43,526 nucleotides of DNA, taken from assembly GCA_029821635.1 (NCBI GenBank), contig JALGSW010000033.1:1-43526 (forward strand), given 5' to 3'. A program made the position numbers and the translations under genes. This DNA is from Candidatus Zipacnadia bacterium (lineage in GTDB: Bacteria > Armatimonadota > Zipacnadia > Zipacnadales > UBA5352). Positions 15,490-24,060 of the stretch are shown here, piece by piece (the first letter of the stretch is position 1; every line of letters begins with the position of its first letter). The notes under the pieces were generated by a model. The model was not told the origin of the DNA and made no database searches. It saw only the letters and a list, made by a program, of their open reading frames with translations.

Positions 15490-15537
15490 GGGCCGACCTC
15501 GCGTCAACCGCTGGCGCGCTTGACACTCGTGCGGCCC
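15490..15537 (+). repeat. dispersed hairpin repeat, family 1, copy with 22-base core
   Basis: The conserved ends GGGCCGACCTCGCG (15490-15503) and CTCGTGCGGCCC (15526-15537) match the element at 49-113, but the core is different and pairs GTCAA (15503-15507) with TTGAC (15520-15524). The copy lies 17 bases after the stop of the large LamG protein gene. The rest of 15473-15654 shows no gene. Confidence 0.6.
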
Positions 15538-15654
15538 CTCCACACGGCGCATAGCGGTCTGTGAGCGGGACGGGGCAGGCCGTTCGGCCCCCCTCCGGAC
15601 GGAGGACCCGCGTTGGTTCGAGCCGGGCAAAGTCGCACTCTTCGGAGGACATAC

Positions 15655-16425
15655 ATGCAAATTGGACACAGGGGAATGAACCTCGGCCTGCCGATGATGG
15701 ACGCCATCGACGCGGCGGCCGAGCTTGGCTACGAAGGCATCTCCCTCGGCGCGAAAGAGGACTGGGTCGATCCGGTCACTCTGACGCAACTGCAGGCGCG
15801 GGACATCCGCCGGGCGTGTGAGGTGCGCGGGTTGACGATCAGCGGCCTCACCGGCCGGATCGGCAGCCTCATCGACGAGGGCGCGGATGAGCGCCTTGAG
15901 CGAGCGCTGCTGGTGATGAACGCCGCGAACCTGCTGGAGACGCCCTTCGTGACAAGTCACATCGGCGAGATCCCCGAGGACCTCGAGCGTGACGACGTGC
16001 AGGCGATGCTCGGGCGCATGGAGCGACTCTGCGCGCTCGGTGATGAGCTCGACGTGACCGTTGCGGTGGAGACCGGGCCGGAGAGCGCGGAGGTGTTGCG
16101 CGCGTTCATCGAGCGCCTCGGCTCCCCGCGCCTGCGCGTGAACTACGACCCGGCGAACATGCTGATGCGCGGCTTCGATCACATGGGCGGCGTGGAGGTG
16201 CTCGCGCCCTACATCGTGCACACCCATGCCAAGGACGCCGTGCGCGAGGACCCGGATGGTCGTCGTCAGCGACCGCTCTGCGAGGGTGACGTGGACATTC
16301 CCGCGTGGATCGCCGAACTGAAGCGCGTGGGCTTCGACGGCTGGGTGTGTGTCGAGCGCGAGGCGGGGCAGGACAAGCTCGGCGACGCGCGCCGGGCGCT
16401 GGAGCTGCTGCGCAGGTTGATCTGA
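15655..16425 (+). CDS. sugar phosphate isomerase/epimerase family protein (xylose isomerase-like TIM barrel)
   Basis: A 256-residue single-domain TIM barrel of the AP-endonuclease-2/xylose-isomerase-like family. The start at 15655 is fixed by GGAGGAC (15644-15650), 4 bases before the ATG. The metal-binding pattern at barrel strand ends is visible: Glu in VAVETGP near 140, Asp in RVNYDPANMLM near 165, His in IVHTHAKDA near 185 and Glu in VCVEREAG near 235. Members isomerise or epimerise keto sugars or inosose-type substrates; the exact substrate is not readable. It lies 14 bases before the next secreted protein gene and after the LamG protein, suggesting one carbohydrate-use operon. Length and motifs are normal for the family. 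Confidence 0.85.
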   Translation: MQIGHRGMNLGLPMMDAIDAAAELGYEGISLGAKEDWVDPVTLTQLQARDIRRACEVRGLTISGLTGRIGSLIDEGADERLERALLVMNAANLLETPFVTSHIGEIPEDLERDDVQAMLGRMERLCALGDELDVTVAVETGPESAEVLRAFIERLGSPRLRVNYDPANMLMRGFDHMGGVEVLAPYIVHTHAKDAVREDPDGRRQRPLCEGDVDIPAWIAELKRVGFDGWVCVEREAGQDKLGDARRALELLRRLI

Positions 16426-16439
16426 GAGGAGACGCGACC

Positions 16440-18314
16440 ATGAAGCGAATTGCGCTGATCACGATCGCGGCCCTGATATGCAGCGCCGGATATGCGGAGA
16501 ACGAGCTGCTGGCGGAGAAGATCCGCGCGGGCTACTGCGGTGTGGCCACGCCGGTGGAGCACGCGCAGGAACTGGCCGACAACGGCTTCAACGCCGTCTG
16601 GGCGAAGATGAACTTCGACGGCAACTATGACGCCGAGAACAGCGCGTGGGGGGAGGCCTGCCGCGACGCGGGGATCGGCTACTTCATCGTGGCGAACACA
16701 ACCGGTGGAGCGGAGCGGGCGCTGGAGGGCTACCGGCGCGCCGTGGACGAGAACGGTCTGCCGCTGGAGATCGCCTGCCTGCGCGATGAGACGTTCCTCG
16801 ACGTGGTCTTCCGCGACCGCGCCCTGGCGATGCTCGACGCCGCCGATGAGGGCGGCTATGCGCTGGCGGGCTTCATCCTCGACGTGGAGACCTACGGTAT
16901 CAAGGGCAACTACCACCACCTGACCTGCTTCTGCGACACCTGTTGGGCCGACTACCTCGCCGAGGAGGGCATCGCGGACGCGGGCGAGGTGACGCCCGCC
17001 GGGCGCATGATGTGGCTGGTGCGCAACCAGCGCTACCCCGCGTACGTCGGCTGGCAGGCGGCGGCGTGGGAGGCGACCTTCGCGCGCATCGCGGCTGAGC
17101 TGCGCGAGCGCCAGCCCCACCTGCTGCTGGGCAACTTCCACTACATGGACACCGCCTTCCACCGCGCCCTGCTGCGCGGCGTCGGGACCGAAGACGCCCC
17201 GGCGCTCGTCGGCTGGGAGAGCCCCAGCTACACCGGCGGGCTGATCGACGGCGCGAAGCAGGCGCTGTACTACGAGGCGATCGGCGCACACGCGGTCGAT
17301 GTGGGCGGGCAGTGGATCGGCAGGCTCATGCCCGATGCCGCCGCCGCCCATGCCTACCAGACGGCCATGAACACCGCGGGCTACTGGCTCTTCAACTCGA
17401 GCTCGCTACGGAGCAACTGGCAGGAGACCGAGCCCAACTCTCCCTACTACCTGCCGCGCCCCGCGGAGGAGTACTGGGCCGCGTATGCACTCGCGAACGC
17501 AGAGATCGACCGGTCGCTGGCCGATGCGGAATACGAGTCGCCGCTGAACGTGGACCTCGGCAGCAAGCTCGCGATGCCCGCGGTTCCGTCATCGCCGGAG
17601 GCGATCGAGAAGAGCCTCGCGCTCGACCGCGATGCCGTGCCGTTGCACCCGGAGGCGACCGATCCGCCCGAGGTGGAGGCGCCGTGGGTCCGGTGCGCGG
17701 GCATGGCTCTCATCTGGGCCGAGGCCGGGCAGACGATCTCCGGTCGGGTCGAGACGAAGCAGATCGGCAGTTACGCCATGAACGGGACGTGGGCGCTGCT
17801 CGGGCCGTCGGGGGTGGAGCTGGCGTCGAACATGGTGCGGCTGGGGGAGAGCGAGGACCTCGCCGTGCCCGCCACCGAGACCGGTGTGCACACGCTCTTC
17901 CTGCAGGTCGGGAAGAACGCGATCCGCGCCGACATGCAGATGCCGCATGCGGTGCTGCGCGACTATCTCGACGGGAGCGTGTGGTTCGTGTACGCGCCGC
18001 CGCCGCTCTACTTCTTCGTCCCCGCCGAGGCGCAGAAGTTCACGCTGTCGATCAAGCCCGGCGGCGGCCAGGAGGGCTGCGACCTGCGCGTCTTCAACGC
18101 CGATGGGGACGAGGTGCTGGAGGCGATCGAGGCCAGCGGCCTGTATGAGTTCGAGCCGCCTGCCGACCAGCGCGGGCGGGCGTGGCGCATGGAGCTTACC
18201 GACACCCCGAACCTGGTGTTCGAGGACGTGAACGTGCACCTGGAGGGCTGCCCGCCATACTTCGCGCTTTCGCCTGAGGCGCTGCTCGTGCCGCCGGCGA
18301 GCGCGGCGGAGTGA
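16440..18314 (+). CDS. secreted TIM-barrel protein with CFCDxC motif and C-terminal beta domains
   Basis: A 624-residue exported protein. GAGAGGAG (16424-16431) precedes the ATG, and the signal peptide is MKRIALITIAALICSAGYAE. The N-terminal half looks like a glycosidase barrel: NGFNAVWAKMNFDG near 45, GYALAGFILDVETYGIKGN near 140-158 with Asp and Glu in 'LDVETYG', then LTCFCDTCWADYL near 160-173, a CxCxxC cluster seen in several uncharacterised hypothetical glycosyl hydrolases. WESPSYTGGLIDGAKQALYY near 260 may close the site. Residues from about 400 form beta domains (GQTISGRVETKQIGSYAMNG; LYFFVPAEAQKFTLSIKPGG). The cysteine cluster may bind a metal or form disulfides. The gene follows the isomerase by 14 bases. 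No exact family name can be given. Confidence 0.6.
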   Translation: MKRIALITIAALICSAGYAENELLAEKIRAGYCGVATPVEHAQELADNGFNAVWAKMNFDGNYDAENSAWGEACRDAGIGYFIVANTTGGAERALEGYRRAVDENGLPLEIACLRDETFLDVVFRDRALAMLDAADEGGYALAGFILDVETYGIKGNYHHLTCFCDTCWADYLAEEGIADAGEVTPAGRMMWLVRNQRYPAYVGWQAAAWEATFARIAAELRERQPHLLLGNFHYMDTAFHRALLRGVGTEDAPALVGWESPSYTGGLIDGAKQALYYEAIGAHAVDVGGQWIGRLMPDAAAAHAYQTAMNTAGYWLFNSSSLRSNWQETEPNSPYYLPRPAEEYWAAYALANAEIDRSLADAEYESPLNVDLGSKLAMPAVPSSPEAIEKSLALDRDAVPLHPEATDPPEVEAPWVRCAGMALIWAEAGQTISGRVETKQIGSYAMNGTWALLGPSGVELASNMVRLGESEDLAVPATETGVHTLFLQVGKNAIRADMQMPHAVLRDYLDGSVWFVYAPPPLYFFVPAEAQKFTLSIKPGGGQEGCDLRVFNADGDEVLEAIEASGLYEFEPPADQRGRAWRMELTDTPNLVFEDVNVHLEGCPPYFALSPEALLVPPASAAE

Positions 18315-18328
18315 GGTCAGCGCCATTC

Positions 18329-18358
18329 TTGCCCCTACCGCCGAACGGGTGCTATAAT
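18329..18358 (+). promoter_or_regulatory. sigma70-type promoter of the yebC gene
   Basis: TTGCCC (18329-18334), 18-base spacer, TATAAT (18353-18358). The -10 box is perfect. The expected start near 18366 leaves a leader of about 37 bases with AAGGAG (18388-18393) 9 bases before the ATG at 18403. It begins just after the stop of the secreted protein gene at 18314. Confidence 0.75.
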
Positions 18359-18402
18359 GGCCTCCCCAAGGCGAGACCCATGACAGTAAGGAGTGGGGTG
18401 AC

Positions 18403-19164
18403 ATGGCTGGTCATTCCAAATGGGCCAACCGCGTCCACCGCAAGACGCGGCAGGACGTAAAGCGGTCGAAGATCTTCTCGAAATACTCGCGAGCGCTGAT
18501 GGTCGCGACCCGCGAGGGCGGCGGGAACCCGGATGATAACCCGACGCTGCGGTCAGTGATGGAGCAGGCTTCCGCGGCGGATATGCCCAAGGATAACATC
18601 GAGTACGCGATCAAGCGCGGCTCCGGCGAGCTCGGCGGCGTTGAGTTCGAGGCGGTACGCTACGAGGGCTACGGGCCCGGTGGCGTCGCGATGCTGGTCG
18701 AGTGCGTCACGGACAACAATCAGCGCAGCGTCGCGGAGATCCGCAACATCATGTCCAAGCGCGATGGGAAGATGAGCGGGGCCGGCTCGGTCACGTGGAT
18801 GTTCGAGCTCAAAGGCGTCATCACCATCCCGCGCGGCGCGGCCGAGTACGACGACGTCTTCCTTGCAGGCGCTGAAGCGGGCGCCGAGGATATCGTCGAG
18901 GATGACGAGGAGTACTGGGAGATCCGCACTGCGATGGGAGATTTCCATCGGGTGCGGACCGCGCTCAAAGACGCCGGGATCGCGATCGAGCGCGCCCAGC
19001 TGTCGATGATCCCGACCAGCACCGTCCAGGTCACGGACGAGCACGCGGGCCAGTTGCTCGGGCTTCTCGAGGACCTCGACGATCACGATGACGTGCAGCA
19101 CGTGTACGCGAACTTCGACATATCCGACGAGGCGCTCTCGGCGTACGAAGAGCAGAGCGCTTGA
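18403..19164 (+). CDS. yebC: YebC/PmpR family (TACO1) transcription/translation regulator
   Basis: A 253-residue protein with the family start MAGHSKWANRVHRKTRQDVKRSKIF and the conserved stretches NPTLRSVMEQASAADMPKDNIEYAIKRG (about 47-74), YEGYGPGGVAMLVECVTDNNQRS (86-108) and GAGSVTWMF (125-133). Family members bind DNA as regulators or act on the ribosome to relieve stalling at proline stretches; the sequence does not decide between the two. The residues after WAN (RV) differ slightly from the common WANIKHRK. Length is normal. It has its own strong promoter at 18329-18358 and is followed by a creatininase-family gene 20 bases downstream. In many bacteria yebC stands beside ruvC; here it does not. 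Confidence 0.93.
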   Translation: MAGHSKWANRVHRKTRQDVKRSKIFSKYSRALMVATREGGGNPDDNPTLRSVMEQASAADMPKDNIEYAIKRGSGELGGVEFEAVRYEGYGPGGVAMLVECVTDNNQRSVAEIRNIMSKRDGKMSGAGSVTWMFELKGVITIPRGAAEYDDVFLAGAEAGAEDIVEDDEEYWEIRTAMGDFHRVRTALKDAGIAIERAQLSMIPTSTVQVTDEHAGQLLGLLEDLDDHDDVQHVYANFDISDEALSAYEEQSA

Positions 19165-19184
19165 CCGCATGCGAGGTGCCCGCC

Positions 19185-19967
19185 ATGGCGGAGATACGCG
19201 ACTGGAAGCTGTTCGAGACCAACCTGGGCCGCGCCCGGCAGATCCCCTACGAGGTGGCGGTCCTCCCGATCGGTGCGACCGAGGCGCACAACCTCCACCT
19301 GCCCTATGGCACCGACACTATGCAGGTGGAGGCACTGGCGGAGATCGCCTGCGCGCAGGCATCGGGCGAGGGCGCGGATGTCATGCTGCTGCCGACTATC
19401 GCGGTTGGCATCAATGAGAACACGCTGGGGTTTCCGTGGACGATGAGCTTCAAGCCCTCGACGATCCTGCAGATGCTCCGCGACATTGTCGCGTGCCTGG
19501 AGCACCACCGGCTGCTGAAGCTGCTGATCATCAACGGTCACGGGGGCAATGAGCTGAAGGCCTTCCTGCGCGAACTCTTCCGCGAGACGGAGGTGCAGAT
19601 CGTGCTCGTTGACTGGTGGACCGTGGACCCGCACGCGATGCAGGCGATCTTCGAGGACGCCGGCGAGCATGCGGGAGAGATGGAGACCTCGCTGATGCTG
19701 CACCTGCGGCCGGACCTCGTCGAGATGGAGAACGCCGATGAGGGGAAGGCGCGCGAGCCGCACTTCACCGGGATGAAAGAGGGCTGGGCGTGGATTGCTC
19801 GGCCGTGGGACGTGCTGACGACGAACTCAGGCGTAGGGAGCCCGGAGGCCGCGACGGCCGAGAAGGGCGAGCAGTTCCTGAACAGGTGCGCGAAGAAGAT
19901 CGGCGAGCTGATCGTGGAGATGGCGGACGAGCAGCTTGACGAATGGTACCCCTACGAGAGCGATTGA
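19185..19967 (+). CDS. creatininase family amidohydrolase
   Basis: A 260-residue metal-dependent amidohydrolase of the creatininase/MftE-like family. The ATG at 19185 is chosen because GAGGTG (19172-19177) lies 7 bases before it. The metal ligand pattern is clear: PIGATEAHNLHLPYGTD with Glu33, His35, His38 and Asp44, INGHGGN with His119, and EHAGEMETS at about 161-169. The common glycine after ExH is asparagine here (EAHNLHLP). Members hydrolyse cyclic amides such as creatinine or formamide intermediates, or process peptide cofactors; no precise substrate can be read from this context. It is transcribed with yebC and ends at a bidirectional terminator shared with the convergent flavoprotein gene. 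Confidence 0.88.
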   Translation: MAEIRDWKLFETNLGRARQIPYEVAVLPIGATEAHNLHLPYGTDTMQVEALAEIACAQASGEGADVMLLPTIAVGINENTLGFPWTMSFKPSTILQMLRDIVACLEHHRLLKLLIINGHGGNELKAFLRELFRETEVQIVLVDWWTVDPHAMQAIFEDAGEHAGEMETSLMLHLRPDLVEMENADEGKAREPHFTGMKEGWAWIARPWDVLTTNSGVGSPEAATAEKGEQFLNRCAKKIGELIVEMADEQLDEWYPYESD

Positions 19968-19974
19968 CGGGCGA

Positions 19975-20004
19975 GGCGGCGAGCCATGAGCCGATCTCGC
20001 CGCC
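19975..20004. terminator. bidirectional hairpin terminator
   Basis: GGCGGCGAG (19975-19983) and CTCGCCGCC (19996-20004) form a perfect 9-bp stem with a 12-base loop. It occupies the 47-base gap between the creatininase gene stop (plus) and the flavoprotein gene stop (minus). No long T-run on either side. Confidence 0.55.
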
Positions 20005-20014
20005 CCGTCTGCCG

Positions 20015-22660
20015 CTACTGTGCCGCGAAGTCCCGCACGATTTCGTCCGCCGCGCGCACGCCGTCAGCCACCGCCTGCACGACCGTCGCTCCACCGTTGA
20101 CGATGTCGCCCCCGGCGTAGACGCCCTCGCGCGACGTGCGCGTGGCGCCGTCGTGCGTCGCGATCAGGCCGCGCTCGGTCAACTCCACGCCCGGCAGCCA
20201 CGCTGCAAGGTCGCTCGGCGGCGCCTGGCCGATCGCCTCGATCGCGAGATCGACCGCCAGCACGCGCTCGGCGCCCTCGTCCACGATCGGGCGCCGCCGG
20301 CCCGACGCGTCCGGCTCGCCGAGCACGGTGCTCGTCACGCGCACGCCGGTGAGCCGTCCGTCCTTGGCCTCATAGCCCAGCGGCTGCGTCAGCAGCATGA
20401 AGTGCACGCCCGTCTCCAGCGCCTCATCACGCTCGGCGGGCCATGCGGGCATCTCCGGGAACGAGCGCCGGTAGACGAGGTAGACGTCGAGCGCGCCAAG
20501 CCTGTGCGCCGCTACGGCTGCGTCCATCGCGGTGTTGCCGCCGCCGAGGACCGCCACGCGCATCGGCACCTGCAGCGACGCATCGGACTTCGCCCGCCGC
20601 AGGAACGCGAGCGCGTCCAGCACGCCCTCGTCGGGCGGCTCCGCGCCCGGCAGGCCGATCGAGCGGCTCATCCCGACGCCGACGAAAACCGCGTCGAAGC
20701 CCTCGGCAAGCAGCTCATCGACCGTCAGATCGGCGCTCATGCGCGTCCCGAGCCGCCACTGCAGGCGGTCGGTCTCGCAGCCGTCGAGGATGCACGCGAC
20801 CTCCTCAGGCGCTGCGGTCGCGGCCAGGCGCTGAGCGGGGATCGTCTCTCCCGCGATCCCGCCCGGCTCCTCCGCCGCGTCGATGATCGTCACCGCGAAG
20901 CCCTCCTGCAGCAGCCGGATCGCGCAGGCGACGCCCGCCGGACCGGCCCCGATGACCGCCACGCGCTGCTCGTGGAGCTGCTCGGGCGCCTGAAGCGCCG
21001 TCCAGCCCTCGCGCCGCGCGACTTCGCAGACGTAGGCCTGGAGCCGGCGGATCGGCACCGGGCCGTCGGCGAGGTGCCGGCGCACGCACGCACCTTCGCA
21101 CTGCGTCTCCGACGGGCAGACGTAAGCGCACAGCTCGGGCAGCGGATTGCTCTGGCGCAGGACCTCGTAGGCGCGGCGCTCGTCGCCCTCGGCGATCGCG
21201 GAGACGAAGCCCGGCACATTGACGCCCGCCGGGCAACCGGACTGGCAGGTCGGCGCGTGGCACTCGCGGCAGACGCTCGCGATCTCGCGCATGACCACCG
21301 GGTTGCGCGCCTGGCCCGCGCGGAAGATCGGCTCGTAGACCTCCCAATCGCGCACGACGCAGCCGGAGCGCCCGCCATCGCGCATGATCTGCGTGCAGGA
21401 CGAGCAGCAGATGCACAGCTTCGTGGGCGTCAGCGCGCCCTGCTCCACGATCTCGCGCGCGAACTCCGGATGCGCGAGGGCCTGCCGCCCCCAGCCGATG
21501 TTGACGGCCTCGCCCGCCTCGACCAGCGCCGCGCCGACGTTGGGCCCGAACTCGCGCAGCCACGTGTAGCCGGTGGCCATCAGCGGCATCGCCGGGACCT
21601 GCGCGGCGAGGTCGTGGTGGATTTCCAGCATCGCCGCTACGTCCACCAGCGGGTGCTCGGCCGGGATGTAGCCGCCGATCTCGTGCGTGTCGTATGGGCG
21701 CTCGACGTGCGGGTTGTAGTACGGGCTGCCGTAGGCCACGTTGACCAGGCATACGCCCATCCCGGCCAGCTCGTTGATGAGCCGCACCGGCTCGCTCAGG
21801 TCGGGCGCCATCGAGCCATCCGGCGCCATCCCGAAGCCGTAGGGCCAGGGCATCGCGTCGTAGACGCTCAGGCGGCTGACGATCGCGATCTCGGGGACCT
21901 CCTCGCGGATGCGCGCAACGATCTCGCGCACCATCCGCGTGCGGCCCTCGTAGTCGCCACCGTAGCGGCTGCCCTCGCGTGTGAAGGCGCTGAGCAGCTC
22001 GTAGAGCAGGTAGCCGTGGCACGCCTTCACGTCCACCGCGTCGAAGCCGGCGTCGCGGGCGCAGCGCGCTGCTTCGACGTAGGCATCCTGCAGCGCGTCC
22101 AGCTCGCCATCGCTGATGACCGGGTAGTCCTCCGGCAGGTTGTGCCGCGGATCGAGCACCGGGTGGCGGTAGGCGATGATCGGCGCGGCGGCACCGTCGG
22201 GCTTGGAGTAGCGGCCCGAGTGCGTGAGCTGCGCGACCGTCACCGGCCGGTGGTCGGCGCCGAACTCGTCCGCGGCGCAGCGGTATATTGTGCCCACCAT
22301 GCGCGCGAAGTCGTCGACCGTCTCGCGACGCAGCCAGAGCTGGCGCGGGTTGGCACGGCCGCGGTGGACTACCGCGGTCGCCTCCAGCCAGATCAGTCCG
22401 GCGCCGCCGCGCGCGAAGCGTTCGTAGCGGCGGAAGGTGAGCGCCTGCGGTCGGCCGTCGGCGGAGCCGTCGCAGCCCTCGACGGGGTGGATGCCGATCG
22501 CGTTGGGCATGCGCAGCGGGCCGGCTTGCTGGGGCGCCGCGAGGGCCGCGATGTTGTCGGAATAGGGGAGTGACACGCCGAGATCCTCGAGCGTGCGCGC
22601 GATCTCAGCCCAGGTGTCGAAGGTGAACTGTTCGTGCTGTGAAGGCATTCTGACATCCAT
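20015..22660 (-). CDS. OYE-like flavin oxidoreductase fused to a DPYD-II/GltD-like FAD-NAD(P) module
   Basis: An 881-residue redox protein. The start at 22660 is chosen because GGAG lies 10 bases upstream; a GTG at 22747 would add a low-complexity tail. Residues about 1-400 are an NADH:flavin oxidoreductase (old-yellow-enzyme) TIM barrel (VKACHGYLLYELLSAFTREG, then SRYGGDYEGR), with a cysteine cluster CICCSSC near 415 as in 2,4-dienoyl-CoA reductase-type Fe-S enzymes. From about 457, CRECHAPTCQSGCPAGVNVP and CAYVCPSETQCEGACVR give the two Fe-S clusters of the dihydropyrimidine dehydrogenase domain II/GltD family. VIGAGPAG near 570 binds FAD and VLGGGNTAMDAA near 705 binds NAD(P)H. Electrons would flow NAD(P)H to FAD to Fe-S to FMN and then to an enone or similar substrate. 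The substrate is unknown. Confidence 0.85.
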   Translation of the reverse strand: MDVRMPSQHEQFTFDTWAEIARTLEDLGVSLPYSDNIAALAAPQQAGPLRMPNAIGIHPVEGCDGSADGRPQALTFRRYERFARGGAGLIWLEATAVVHRGRANPRQLWLRRETVDDFARMVGTIYRCAADEFGADHRPVTVAQLTHSGRYSKPDGAAAPIIAYRHPVLDPRHNLPEDYPVISDGELDALQDAYVEAARCARDAGFDAVDVKACHGYLLYELLSAFTREGSRYGGDYEGRTRMVREIVARIREEVPEIAIVSRLSVYDAMPWPYGFGMAPDGSMAPDLSEPVRLINELAGMGVCLVNVAYGSPYYNPHVERPYDTHEIGGYIPAEHPLVDVAAMLEIHHDLAAQVPAMPLMATGYTWLREFGPNVGAALVEAGEAVNIGWGRQALAHPEFAREIVEQGALTPTKLCICCSSCTQIMRDGGRSGCVVRDWEVYEPIFRAGQARNPVVMREIASVCRECHAPTCQSGCPAGVNVPGFVSAIAEGDERRAYEVLRQSNPLPELCAYVCPSETQCEGACVRRHLADGPVPIRRLQAYVCEVARREGWTALQAPEQLHEQRVAVIGAGPAGVACAIRLLQEGFAVTIIDAAEEPGGIAGETIPAQRLAATAAPEEVACILDGCETDRLQWRLGTRMSADLTVDELLAEGFDAVFVGVGMSRSIGLPGAEPPDEGVLDALAFLRRAKSDASLQVPMRVAVLGGGNTAMDAAVAAHRLGALDVYLVYRRSFPEMPAWPAERDEALETGVHFMLLTQPLGYEAKDGRLTGVRVTSTVLGEPDASGRRRPIVDEGAERVLAVDLAIEAIGQAPPSDLAAWLPGVELTERGLIATHDGATRTSREGVYAGGDIVNGGATVVQAVADGVRAADEIVRDFAAQ

Positions 22661-22758
22661 CAGGGCGATGCTCCAGTCCGTTGGGTTCACGTGGTTCGCG
22701 GCGGGAGATTGCGCCGTCGAGGCCTGGCTTTCCTCCGGCGTCGGCACGTAAACTGCAA

Positions 22759-22783
22759 GGGCGCCGCCGAGTTGGCGGCGCCC
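22759..22783 (-). terminator. strong hairpin after the ABC ATPase gene
   Basis: GGGCGCCGCC (22759-22768), loop GAGTT, GGCGGCGCCC (22774-22783): a perfect 10-bp stem with a 5-base loop, 30 bases beyond the stop of the minus-strand ABC gene. The minus-side tail TTGCAGTTTA is moderately T-rich. The rest of 22661-22813 shows no gene. Confidence 0.7.
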
Positions 22784-22813
22784 TCACTCGTGTTCCAGGC
22801 GGCCGAATACGTG

Positions 22814-23926
<1,113 letters not shown>

Positions 23927-24018
23927 CTCGTCAATCCTCCGAATGCCGTCCCGGGCCCCTCGGCCGGCTCTCCGTCCTCCGCGGCGCACGCGTTGCAGCT
24001 ACCCGTTCGGCGGCGAGG

Positions 24019-24047
24019 AGTATCCCACACCAGGCGCGGGCTGTCAA
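24019..24047 (-). promoter_or_regulatory. sigma70-type promoter of the ABC ATPase gene
   Basis: On the minus strand TTGACA (24047-24042), 17-base spacer, GATACT (24024-24019). The -35 is perfect and the -10 matches 4 of 6. The expected leader is about 86 bases. It overlaps no gene; it lies in the 134-base gap after the GH26-like gene. Confidence 0.65.
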
Positions 24048-24060
24048 GAACTAGCGCCGC

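Noticed and set aside
15600-15630. tRNA-like GGTTCGAGCC sequence
   Set aside because: The T-arm stem does not pair, and no acceptor, D or anticodon arm fits.
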